Of a stretch of 5,707 bases of DNA, positions 1 through 5,707 are shown piece after piece. Below the pieces are notes generated by a model. The model was given only the letters and a program-made list of their open reading frames with translations. It did no database searches and was not told the origin of the DNA. The stretch's first letter is position 1; every line of letters starts with the position of its first letter. The position numbers and the translations under genes are program-made. Source of the DNA: Desulfobulbaceae bacterium (GTDB taxonomy: Bacteria > Desulfobacterota > Desulfobulbia > Desulfobulbales > Desulfobulbaceae); NCBI GenBank assembly GCA_007121995.1, contig SKJK01000054.1, positions 1 to 5,707 of the forward strand, given 5' to 3'.

Positions 1-322
1 TCGGATCGGTGTTATTGGACAGCTCAAACAATCCTCATCACTAACCGTCCGGGTCATGGATGAGGTCGCCAGGATGACACCGCCACAACGAATGTGGCTG
101 ACCGGTCTTTCCCAGACCGGAGCCTCCCTGCGCCTGACAGGAATGGCCTTGGACAACCAGACCGTTGCTGCATACATGGATGACCTGAGCAGTTCCCCCT
201 TGATAGGTAATGTTGTACTGGCCAACTCCTCGCTGCAAAGATTCGCGGAACGGGACTTGATCCAATTTTCAATCTCCTGCAGCGTATCCATTCCCGATAC
301 CGAGACTCCTACCCAGGATTAA
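1..322 (+). CDS. pilN: PilN, type IV pilus inner-membrane alignment protein (3' end only)
   Basis: The reading frame is open from base 2 to the TAA at 320-322 and gives the last 106 residues; the start lies upstream of the window. The visible part matches the periplasmic C-terminal domain of PilN. A helix resembling VRVMDEVARMTPPQRMWL is followed by a beta strand ending in LRLTGMALDN, then a helix and strand with the PilN-like pattern VAAYMDDLSSSPLIGNVVL. This is the small ferredoxin-like alpha/beta fold that pairs with PilO. In known systems PilN binds PilM in the cytoplasm through its N-terminus (not visible here) and forms a PilN-PilO heterodimer in the periplasm. It lies 16 nt upstream of pilO, the usual order. 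The family call rests on this pattern plus the neighbours. An MshI-type PilM/PilN fusion cannot be excluded without the 5' part. Confidence 0.85.
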   Translation, partial: RIGVIGQLKQSSSLTVRVMDEVARMTPPQRMWLTGLSQTGASLRLTGMALDNQTVAAYMDDLSSSPLIGNVVLANSSLQRFAERDLIQFSISCSVSIPDTETPTQD

Positions 323-338
323 CCACAGGTCGCAACTG

Positions 339-980
339 ATGATTTCCGGTAAACAACAGTTAAAATTCGATCTTTTCATAGAAAAGAAATATCTGCCGCT
401 GGAAAAGAAAGTCAAAGTGCTGATTTGTCTGGCTGCACTCGTTATTCCCGCCGCCTTGTTTTACTTTTTCCTGTTTCAGCCGCAAGCAACCAGAATGGCC
501 TCGTTGAACAACCAGATCAGAGTTTCGACGCAAGAATTACAAACCGTGCAAAGAGCGGCAAGAGAGTTACCGAGGCATCAACAGGAATTTGCCGCGGTCC
601 AGCAACAATTTGAGGAAATGGCCGTACTCCTGCCCACCAGTCAGGAAATACCCGACCTGCTGCGCAACATCTCTGATCTGGGCAGAAGGGCTGGTCTTGA
701 TTTCTTATCCTTCGTGCCCGGAGCGGAAATTCCCCGGGATTTTTACGCTGAAATACCTGTCGACATCAGAATCAGAGGGCCCTACCACAACCTGGGTGCC
801 TTTCTCGACGCGGTCAGCAAGCTGGACCGGATTGTCACGGTCAACAATATCAGCATGGACAAGGCCGGGGAAGAAGGGACGGAAATATTACTCAACTCTT
901 CCTGTCGCCTTCTGACCTACCGTTTCACCAACGTCGCGCTGCAACCAGCGCCAGAGCAATCCCGGCCAAGACGCCGGTAA
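339..980 (+). CDS. pilO: PilO, type IV pilus inner-membrane alignment protein
   Basis: This 213-residue protein has the normal PilO length and architecture. A short basic cytoplasmic N-terminus (residues 1-25) is followed by one transmembrane helix (about 26-46, rich in L, A, I and F). A coiled-coil segment follows (about 51-97, with many Q, E and R residues). The C-terminal periplasmic alpha/beta domain (about 103-200) contains IPDLLRNISDLGRRAGLDFL and the typical PilO strand-helix pattern VDIRIRGPYHNLGAFLDAVS. PilO dimerises with PilN and links to PilP, connecting the inner-membrane motor platform to the secretin. The ATG at 339 has an AGGT about 8 nt upstream and sits 16 nt after the pilN stop, which suggests translational coupling. 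The last residues (about 203-213) are a basic, proline-containing tail of unclear role. The call is firm; MshJ is the equivalent name in MSHA loci. Confidence 0.9.
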   Translation: MISGKQQLKFDLFIEKKYLPLEKKVKVLICLAALVIPAALFYFFLFQPQATRMASLNNQIRVSTQELQTVQRAARELPRHQQEFAAVQQQFEEMAVLLPTSQEIPDLLRNISDLGRRAGLDFLSFVPGAEIPRDFYAEIPVDIRIRGPYHNLGAFLDAVSKLDRIVTVNNISMDKAGEEGTEILLNSSCRLLTYRFTNVALQPAPEQSRPRRR

Positions 981-1031
981 ACAGACAACGGTTACGCATA
1001 TTCATCATCTTTGTTTCCATGGATCGCACCT

Positions 1032-1556
1032 ATGCGGATTTTTTCACCCTGTACATTATCAGCTCGTGCTCTTCGTAGTCTCGCCATACTGATTTTCTGG
1101 CTGGCTGCATCCACCTGCACCTTTGCCCAGGACATAGACGAGACCACCATCGACGAAGGCAGCGTCTCTTCGGTGGAAGCCCCCTTTGTGTACCAGACCG
1201 AGGGGCGGCCGGACCCCTTCAAGACCTTTGTAACCCCACGGGCGATTATCCCCCCGCGCCTGGATCCGGATGAAATTGTCGAGGTCGAGGTCGAATTGAC
1301 CGGCATGCAACTCTTCGAGCCCGGCCAGTTGACCCTGGTCGGTGTTCTGGGCAGCGGTGGCGAAATGCTCGCCATGGTGGAAGACCAAACCCAAAAAGGG
1401 TATCTGTTGAAAGAGGGTATGCTCATCGGCAGAAGAGGAGTGGTCACCAGGATAGAGCCGCAGCAGGTTATCATTACGGAAACAGCGTATACTCGAGCAG
1501 GTACCGAAGTTCAGGATACGATTATAATGCGACTGAAAAAAGAGGGAGATAGGTAA
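1032..1556 (+). CDS. pilP: PilP, periplasmic pilotin-like linker between PilNO and the secretin
   Basis: Read from ATG 1032 the protein has 174 residues, as expected for PilP. An N-terminal export signal (basic residues, then a hydrophobic run about 18-28) precedes a low-complexity acidic linker (about 33-55). The family signature GRPDPF is at about 58-63. The C-terminal HR domain (about 87-168) shows ELTGMQLFEPGQLTLVG, LAMVEDQTQKGYLLKEG and IGRRG, which are hallmark PilP strands. In studied systems this domain binds the N0 domain of PilQ while the N-terminus contacts PilN/PilO. PilP is usually a lipoprotein. Here Cys29 follows A-S-T, a poor lipobox, so cleavage by signal peptidase I near TFA/QD is also possible. 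The start is uncertain: an in-frame TTG at 1011 would add seven residues, and neither start has a clear ribosome binding site. I prefer 1032 because it begins directly with a normal signal peptide. The stop lies 2 nt before the next gene. Confidence 0.88.
   Translation: MRIFSPCTLSARALRSLAILIFWLAASTCTFAQDIDETTIDEGSVSSVEAPFVYQTEGRPDPFKTFVTPRAIIPPRLDPDEIVEVEVELTGMQLFEPGQLTLVGVLGSGGEMLAMVEDQTQKGYLLKEGMLIGRRGVVTRIEPQQVIITETAYTRAGTEVQDTIIMRLKKEGDR
1543..1548 (+). promoter_or_regulatory. Ribosome binding site of the AMIN-N0-TPR gene, inside the end of pilP
   Basis: AGGGAG lies within the last codons of pilP, 10 nt before ATG 1559. The pilP stop at 1554-1556 is only 2 nt from this start, so translation of the two genes is probably coupled. 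Confidence 0.55.
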
Positions 1557-1558
1557 AA

Positions 1559-3433
1559 ATGGCTCGTTTTTCTCCAAGCGTTTCTCCTCGAGGGCTGTGC
1601 ACAACCCTCTGTGTTTTATTGCTGACCCTTTGCTTTTCCTCCTCCTTGATCGCCAGCGACACGGAGGCGCAAGTCGAATCCATCACCTGGCGCATGGTTG
1701 ATGCCCAGGCGGAAATTCGCATCAAAGGATCCCTGCCACTTCTCTTTACGGCCTACGAGCTGCCCAACCCGCCACGCATCATTGTCGATATTGCCGAAGC
1801 CAGGCCTGCAGCCGACCTGACCGCTGGATTTCCCGTCCATGAAGCCTTTTCCCTGTCGGTGACCGAGGTAACCGATGCCCAGCCCCCGATCACCCGGCTG
1901 ACTTTTTCAATGTCAGGGTCCACGCCCTTCACTTCGCTGCAGGTTGATAACGAAATCATCCTGACCTTTGCCGTTCCCGATCAAGCAGATGACCTCACAA
2001 CTGGACCCAGCCTGACCACTAACGAAGCCGCAACTGCCGACACACAACTCACGGCAATTCAGGTTACTCCCCAACCAGGCGGCACCGTGGTTCATTTCGA
2101 GACCAACGGCCAACTTGCCGATTACTCACATGGAGTCCTTGAGGCCGAGGGATCTACGCCGCCACGACTGTACATCGATCTGGATGCAATAACCCTGGAC
2201 CCATCACTACCAAGAGAACAGACGGTCGGTACTGCCGTGGCGAGAATCAGGATTGCTCCTCGAGGGACAGGGGTACGGGCTGTGCTCGATTCCGGACTTG
2301 ACACCCTTTTCCCGTATACCATCCGTACCGCCCAGAGCGGACTTGAAGTACACATCGTCGAGCAGGTTTCCCAGGATCAGGTCACCCGCCTTATCGACCA
2401 GAATCTGAATGTCGACGGGCATCTTCCCGACATTGACCCTCTTGCCACCAGGCTGTCGCCCCAGGCACAGCAGCAGCAAATGGAGGACGCCTTCAATTTC
2501 TCCGGATACACCAGAGAGAGGATCTCGGTTGAATTCCAGAAGATGGATCTTCACAATGTGTTCAATTTCCTGCGCCACGTCAGTGGGGTCAACATTGTGG
2601 TCGACGAATCGGTCCGGGGGTCTCTGACCCTGGTCCTGGACGAAGTTCCCTGGGACTTTGCCCTGGACATTATCCTCAATCTGAAAGATCTCGAGAAAGA
2701 GGAACGGTTCAACACCCTGGTTATCTATCCGAAAGGGAGAGAATTTGTCTGGCCCGAGCAGGCCGAAACCAGGTTGAGTTTCCAGACCGACCTGGAAGTT
2801 GTCGAGCAGGAGGCCCTGTTGATCCGACAGGTTGAGGATCAGCCCCCTGAGGTCATGGAAGCCAAACAGATCATGGGACGCGCCCAGGAATTTGAGCAGC
2901 GCGGTGATACCGAGACCGCCGTGCATCTCTATGAAGAAGCCCTGGCCAAGTGGGCCGAAAACAGCCAGCTTGCCAACAAAATCGCCTCGCTGTACCTGGT
3001 CCAACTTCGCCAGAACGCCAGAGCCTTGTACTTTGCCAGGATGGCCCTTGACCTGGATGCGACCAACAGTATAGCGGCGCTGAATGCCGCCATCGCGGCG
3101 GCCAATATGCAGGACAATCAACTGGCCCGGCAATATTTCGAACAGAGCCTCAATATCGATAAGCCCTCAAAAGAGGCGTTGATCAGTTTTGCTGCCTTCA
3201 GCGAACAACAGCAGCAATACGCTGATGCGCTGCGGGTGCTCAACATGCATAAATCCCTGTACGGTGACGACCTCAATACCATGATCGCCACGGCACGGGT
3301 ATACGATAAAATGGGGAATCAGGAGAAAGCCACGGAGACCTATCGGGCCATCTTGCTGTCCGGATTCCGTATCCCACCGGATTTAGATAAATATATCAAT
3401 GCGCGGGTTACGATTTCCCAAACGATGTATTAA
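1559..3433 (+). CDS. PilQ-like AMIN-AMIN-N0 protein with C-terminal TPRs and no secretin domain
   Basis: This is a 624-residue exported protein. Residues 1-33 form a signal peptide with a long hydrophobic core and a likely cut near LIAS/D. Two AMIN-like beta domains follow at about 38-138 (PPRIIVDIAEA, then ITRLTFSMSG) and 162-268 (PPRLYIDLDA, then GTGVRAVLDSG, then GLEVHIVE). After a Q-rich linker comes a PilQ-type N0/STN domain at about 316-392, with the hallmarks RISVEFQKMDLHNVFNFL, VSGVNIVVDESVRG and VPWDFALDIIL. In PilQ this leads into N1 and the secretin barrel. Here it is replaced by a linker and about five TPR-like helical hairpins (about 436-602), such as AQEFEQRGDTETAVHLYEEA. AMIN domains of PilQ bind peptidoglycan, N0 receives PilP, and TPRs mediate protein contacts (as in PilF/PilW/Tgl pilotins and MshN). 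I infer a periplasmic adaptor that holds the secretin in the envelope. It lies 2 nt after pilP and 32 nt before the secretin gene, so the two are probably co-made. No frameshift is evident: the TPR region ends cleanly and the secretin gene has its own signal. Domain calls are by eye. Confidence 0.85.
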   Translation: MARFSPSVSPRGLCTTLCVLLLTLCFSSSLIASDTEAQVESITWRMVDAQAEIRIKGSLPLLFTAYELPNPPRIIVDIAEARPAADLTAGFPVHEAFSLSVTEVTDAQPPITRLTFSMSGSTPFTSLQVDNEIILTFAVPDQADDLTTGPSLTTNEAATADTQLTAIQVTPQPGGTVVHFETNGQLADYSHGVLEAEGSTPPRLYIDLDAITLDPSLPREQTVGTAVARIRIAPRGTGVRAVLDSGLDTLFPYTIRTAQSGLEVHIVEQVSQDQVTRLIDQNLNVDGHLPDIDPLATRLSPQAQQQQMEDAFNFSGYTRERISVEFQKMDLHNVFNFLRHVSGVNIVVDESVRGSLTLVLDEVPWDFALDIILNLKDLEKEERFNTLVIYPKGREFVWPEQAETRLSFQTDLEVVEQEALLIRQVEDQPPEVMEAKQIMGRAQEFEQRGDTETAVHLYEEALAKWAENSQLANKIASLYLVQLRQNARALYFARMALDLDATNSIAALNAAIAAANMQDNQLARQYFEQSLNIDKPSKEALISFAAFSEQQQQYADALRVLNMHKSLYGDDLNTMIATARVYDKMGNQEKATETYRAILLSGFRIPPDLDKYINARVTISQTMY

Positions 3434-3451
3434 CCGGCTGCAGACTGTATC

Positions 3452-3457
3452 AGAGGA
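3452..3457 (+). promoter_or_regulatory. Ribosome binding site of the secretin gene
   Basis: AGAGGA lies 8 nt before ATG 3466, a good Shine-Dalgarno match. It fixes the secretin start and shows that this gene is translated independently of the TPR gene ending at 3433, rather than being its frameshifted continuation. Confidence 0.65.
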
Positions 3458-3465
3458 TTGATTCA

Positions 3466-5202
3466 ATGAGAAAACAACACCAGTACGTTGCACCTTGCCT
3501 GATTCTGCTTTGTTTCGCCCTTGCCTCCTGCGGGACGAAAAAACAACCTGAGCCTCCAAGGGCAAATGCCGCCCCACCGGTTGAAGAGGTCCGTGCCGAG
3601 CCGCCGGCCCAGCCACTGCAATTGCCAGTACGATATCAAATGCCTAGCTATATCACTGCTTATGACAGCCAGGACGCAGATCTCCGTGCAGACACTGCCG
3701 AGCATCAGATCAAGGTTGGTGCTACCATCCGCTCTACAGGCGGTCCCCAACCTCTTTGGGATGTTTTAAAACGGCTGGCCAATCTCAAAGGCATGACCGT
3801 CAGTTGGGCCAGTGATGTCAACCAGAACACCTTGGTTGATGTTGATATCTCAGCCAATGACAATTTTTTCGATGCGGTGGAAAATCTCCTCAGGCAGGCG
3901 GATTATTTCCACGTACAGCAGGGTAACACTATTATTGTCCGCTACAAAGACACCAAAATCTATCGGCTGGGAATTCCCTTCATGAAAGGCAACTATTCCA
4001 GCACGGTGGGCGGCAATTTCCTCGCCTCAAGTGAAGCTGCCAGCGGCTCGGAAGGAACTGTCAAGATAACCAGTGACCAGAACGAGTTCGATGTCTGGGA
4101 TAATATCAAGCTGAACCTTGATATCATTTTGGAGGTCTGGAGTATCAGAAGAGAAAGAGAAACTATTGCCACTGACCCGGATGCTATCGAAGATATGGTG
4201 GCCGACGCCTCCAGGACCTTCCAGGGCACCGCCCGGGAGGAAGGGCGTCAGATCAACGGCGGCACCACCCAGGCAACGGGTATGACCCGACGCGCGGCCC
4301 AGGCTTACTACACCATTGACGAGAGTGTGGGCATGATATCAGTAACGGCCCCTCAACCACTTTTAGAAAAAGTCGATCAATATATCGACAACTTAAAAAC
4401 AGAACTGTACCGACAGGTTGCCATCGAAGCAAAAATTATCGAAGTCTACCTGCAGGATAACTCGAAAATCGGTCTTGACTGGAGTAATATCCTTAAAGAT
4501 TTCAGCATCGGCGGCACAACCTTTTTCGGTACTGCCGGAACCGGCGGGGACGGTCAGGTCTATCCATGGATCCCGGCAGAAGGGGATGCCGAATCGATCA
4601 CCCGCTTTGTCAGTAAAATCACTCTGAACCCTGCCAACTTCAATGTCCTGCTCAATGCTCTGAATGAACAGGGCGAAACCCATGTACTGGCTAATCCCAA
4701 ACTCACCGTGCTCAACGGCCAGCCGGCCATGATCTCGGTAGGCAAAAATGTAGCGTACATAAAAACCGTTTCCAGGGAAGTAGACGAGAACAACAGGATC
4801 ACCTTTACCGCAGAAACCGATAATGTCGTTGATGGAATAGCTTTGGGCGTTATGGCCTCAATCATCGACAACAACAAAGTCACCCTGCACCTGACCCCGA
4901 TCACCACGGACCTGGTTGGTGACACCATTCAATATCGAAGCTTTGGCAACGATGGCCTCATCGTCGGACTGCCGGAGATCAGGGTTCGGCAGATGTCCAC
5001 CATGGTGGATGTAGAAAATGGGGAGATGCTCATCATTGGCGGCCTGATCGACAGCGTGGAATCTACATCAGGCAACTTCGCGCCCATTGTCGGCAAAATA
5101 CCGGTGGTGCGGTATCTTTTTGGTGTCGAAGAAAAAATTCAGCAAAGACGGGAATTGGTCATTTTACTGACCCCGACGATCCTCAACGTAAGGGCCAACT
5201 GA
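3466..5202 (+). CDS. mshL: MshL/PilQ-family outer-membrane secretin, lipoprotein
   Basis: This 578-residue secretin forms the outer-membrane pore through which a pilus passes. Its lipoprotein signal ends in LASC with the lipidated Cys at 22, so the protein may be self-targeted to the outer membrane. A proline-rich linker (about 27-60) leads to an N0-like domain (about 84-160, with PLWDVLKRLANLKGMTVSWA and DNFFDAVENLLRQADYFHV). An N1/secretin_N-type region (about 164-310) starts with YRLGIPF and ends with GMISVTAPQPLLEKVDQYID. The secretin core (about 316-572) has the classic motifs VAIEAKIIEVYLQDNSKIGLDW, VLANPKLTVLNGQPAMISVG, MLIIGGL, PIVGKIPVVRYLFG (the VPxLGxIPxxxxLF motif) and the terminal ELVILLTPTI. 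The N0-N1 pattern and YRL start resemble MshL rather than PilQ, and there is no AMIN domain. The ATG at 3466 has AGAGGA 8 nt upstream. The MshL versus PilQ/GspD assignment is an inference; secretin function itself is firm. Confidence 0.92.
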   Translation: MRKQHQYVAPCLILLCFALASCGTKKQPEPPRANAAPPVEEVRAEPPAQPLQLPVRYQMPSYITAYDSQDADLRADTAEHQIKVGATIRSTGGPQPLWDVLKRLANLKGMTVSWASDVNQNTLVDVDISANDNFFDAVENLLRQADYFHVQQGNTIIVRYKDTKIYRLGIPFMKGNYSSTVGGNFLASSEAASGSEGTVKITSDQNEFDVWDNIKLNLDIILEVWSIRRERETIATDPDAIEDMVADASRTFQGTAREEGRQINGGTTQATGMTRRAAQAYYTIDESVGMISVTAPQPLLEKVDQYIDNLKTELYRQVAIEAKIIEVYLQDNSKIGLDWSNILKDFSIGGTTFFGTAGTGGDGQVYPWIPAEGDAESITRFVSKITLNPANFNVLLNALNEQGETHVLANPKLTVLNGQPAMISVGKNVAYIKTVSREVDENNRITFTAETDNVVDGIALGVMASIIDNNKVTLHLTPITTDLVGDTIQYRSFGNDGLIVGLPEIRVRQMSTMVDVENGEMLIIGGLIDSVESTSGNFAPIVGKIPVVRYLFGVEEKIQQRRELVILLTPTILNVRAN

Positions 5203-5219
5203 TGCCCAAGAGTACAAAC

Positions 5220-5225
5220 AGGAGA
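5220..5225 (+). promoter_or_regulatory. Ribosome binding site of the terminal lipoprotein gene
   Basis: AGGAGA sits 6 nt before ATG 5232 and is the strongest Shine-Dalgarno sequence in the window. It decides between the ATG at 5227 (dead after two codons) and the ATG at 5232, which begins a full lipoprotein signal. Confidence 0.7.
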
Positions 5226-5231
5226 AATGGT

Positions 5232-5707
5232 ATGAAGTTCAGTCGCCTTCTGCTTATAGGTGTATCCGTCCTTTGTCTCAGCGGGTGCGGAGTCACGGTC
5301 AACGAATCGCTGAAAGTCCAGTCCGAGGTCAAAAATCCCATCGGCGCCAACAGAACCGTAGTCGTGCTCCCTTTTGCAGATTATTCGTATGCAGATAACC
5401 TGGAGACAGCGTATCGGCGCAATCTCTTTATCAGCGAGAACCTTACCGACCAGTTGACGAAAAACAGTTTCCACATGCCGGTTGGCGAGGATGTTTTTCT
5501 CTATCTCGTTGATCAAAACATCATCAATGTCGTTGACTATCAACGAAAAAGGGCCTCAACCCTTGAGCAGGAAATGCAAAACGACTGGTCACCGGCAATG
5601 AAAGGCCATCTGCAGCGCTATATCAGTCAGGTGCACCGGGCAACCCCCAACACCGCTGTGGGCGACAGCCCCGGCACCCATGGCCTGACCCAGCAGGAGG
5701 TCGTCAA
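5232..5707 (+). CDS. Small outer-membrane lipoprotein of unknown function (5' part)
   Basis: The frame is open from ATG 5232 to the window edge, giving 158 residues with no stop, so the 3' end is missing. AGGAGA at 5220-5225, 6 nt upstream, is a strong ribosome binding site. An overlapping ATG at 5227 stops after two codons and is not a start. The N-terminus is a lipoprotein signal with lipobox LSGC and lipidated Cys19. A short linker leads to a strand-loop-helix beginning near residue 43 (VVVLPFADYSYADN) and then a helix (RRNLFISENLTDQLTK). This resembles the start of TolB-N/CsgG/FlgO-like alpha/beta folds seen in envelope lipoproteins, but I do not recognise a specific family. A second part (about 105-135) is helical and charged. 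Its place right after the secretin suggests an accessory or pilotin-like role in secretin assembly; that is inference from position only. Confidence 0.8.
   Translation, partial: MKFSRLLLIGVSVLCLSGCGVTVNESLKVQSEVKNPIGANRTVVVLPFADYSYADNLETAYRRNLFISENLTDQLTKNSFHMPVGEDVFLYLVDQNIINVVDYQRKRASTLEQEMQNDWSPAMKGHLQRYISQVHRATPNTAVGDSPGTHGLTQQEVV

Noticed and set aside
981..1031. Promoter or terminator in the pilO-pilP gap
   Set aside because: No convincing -35/-10 pair and no GC-rich hairpin followed by a T run; the 51 nt look like an ordinary operon spacer.
992..1604. Two antisense open frames across pilP
   Set aside because: Both mirror the well-supported pilP frame, and their translations are low-complexity and lack any family pattern.
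2464..2481. Short CAG-type triplet run
   Set aside because: Only three to four units, encoding a Gln-rich interdomain linker; not a meaningful repeat.
2207..3133. Long antisense open frame of 308 codons across the AMIN-N0-TPR gene
   Set aside because: It lies wholly inside a gene with clear domains, its protein has no recognisable motif and no plausible ribosome binding context; it is a by-product of codon use on the + strand.
3380..3480. Possible frameshift separating one ancestral PilQ into two genes
   Set aside because: The TPR protein ends normally, the next gene has its own ribosome binding site, signal peptide, lipobox and N0-like domain, so these are two complete genes.
5139..5543. 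Antisense open frame spanning the secretin end and the lipoprotein start
   Set aside because: It covers two genes with good signals on the + strand, including a strong ribosome binding site and a lipobox, so it is a shadow.

Overview
The window looks like a chromosomal fragment from a Gram-negative, diderm bacterium. It carries part of a type IV pilus (or MSHA-type pilus) assembly operon. PilO, PilP and the secretins look deltaproteobacterial in style (Desulfobacterota/Desulfuromonadales-like, an inference from protein flavour only). Base composition is moderate, codon use appears even across the genes, and nothing suggests recent transfer.

Layout: all six genes are on the + strand and tightly packed. 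In order they are the 3' end of pilN (1-322), pilO (339-980), pilP (about 1032-1556), a 624-residue exported protein with two AMIN-like domains, a PilQ-type N0 domain and C-terminal TPRs (1559-3433), an MshL/PilQ-family outer-membrane secretin lipoprotein (3466-5202), and the 5' end of a small lipoprotein gene that runs off the window (5232-5707). Gaps are 16, 51, 2, 32 and 29 nt. I see no promoter or terminator between the genes, so this is most simply one transcription unit entered and left in mid-operon.

How the genes fit together: PilN and PilO form the inner-membrane alignment complex. PilP bridges the periplasm and, in studied systems, docks on the N0 domain of the secretin PilQ. The secretin forms the outer-membrane pore.

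The unusual point is that the place normally taken by pilQ is split over two genes. The first keeps the PilQ front end (signal peptide, AMIN pair, N0) but replaces the N1/secretin part with a TPR array. The second is a complete secretin with its own lipobox and its own N-terminal domain but no AMIN domain. The operon therefore seems to combine a classical PilN-PilO-PilP platform with an MSHA-like secretin and a dedicated AMIN-N0-TPR adaptor. This is the most noteworthy feature of the window.
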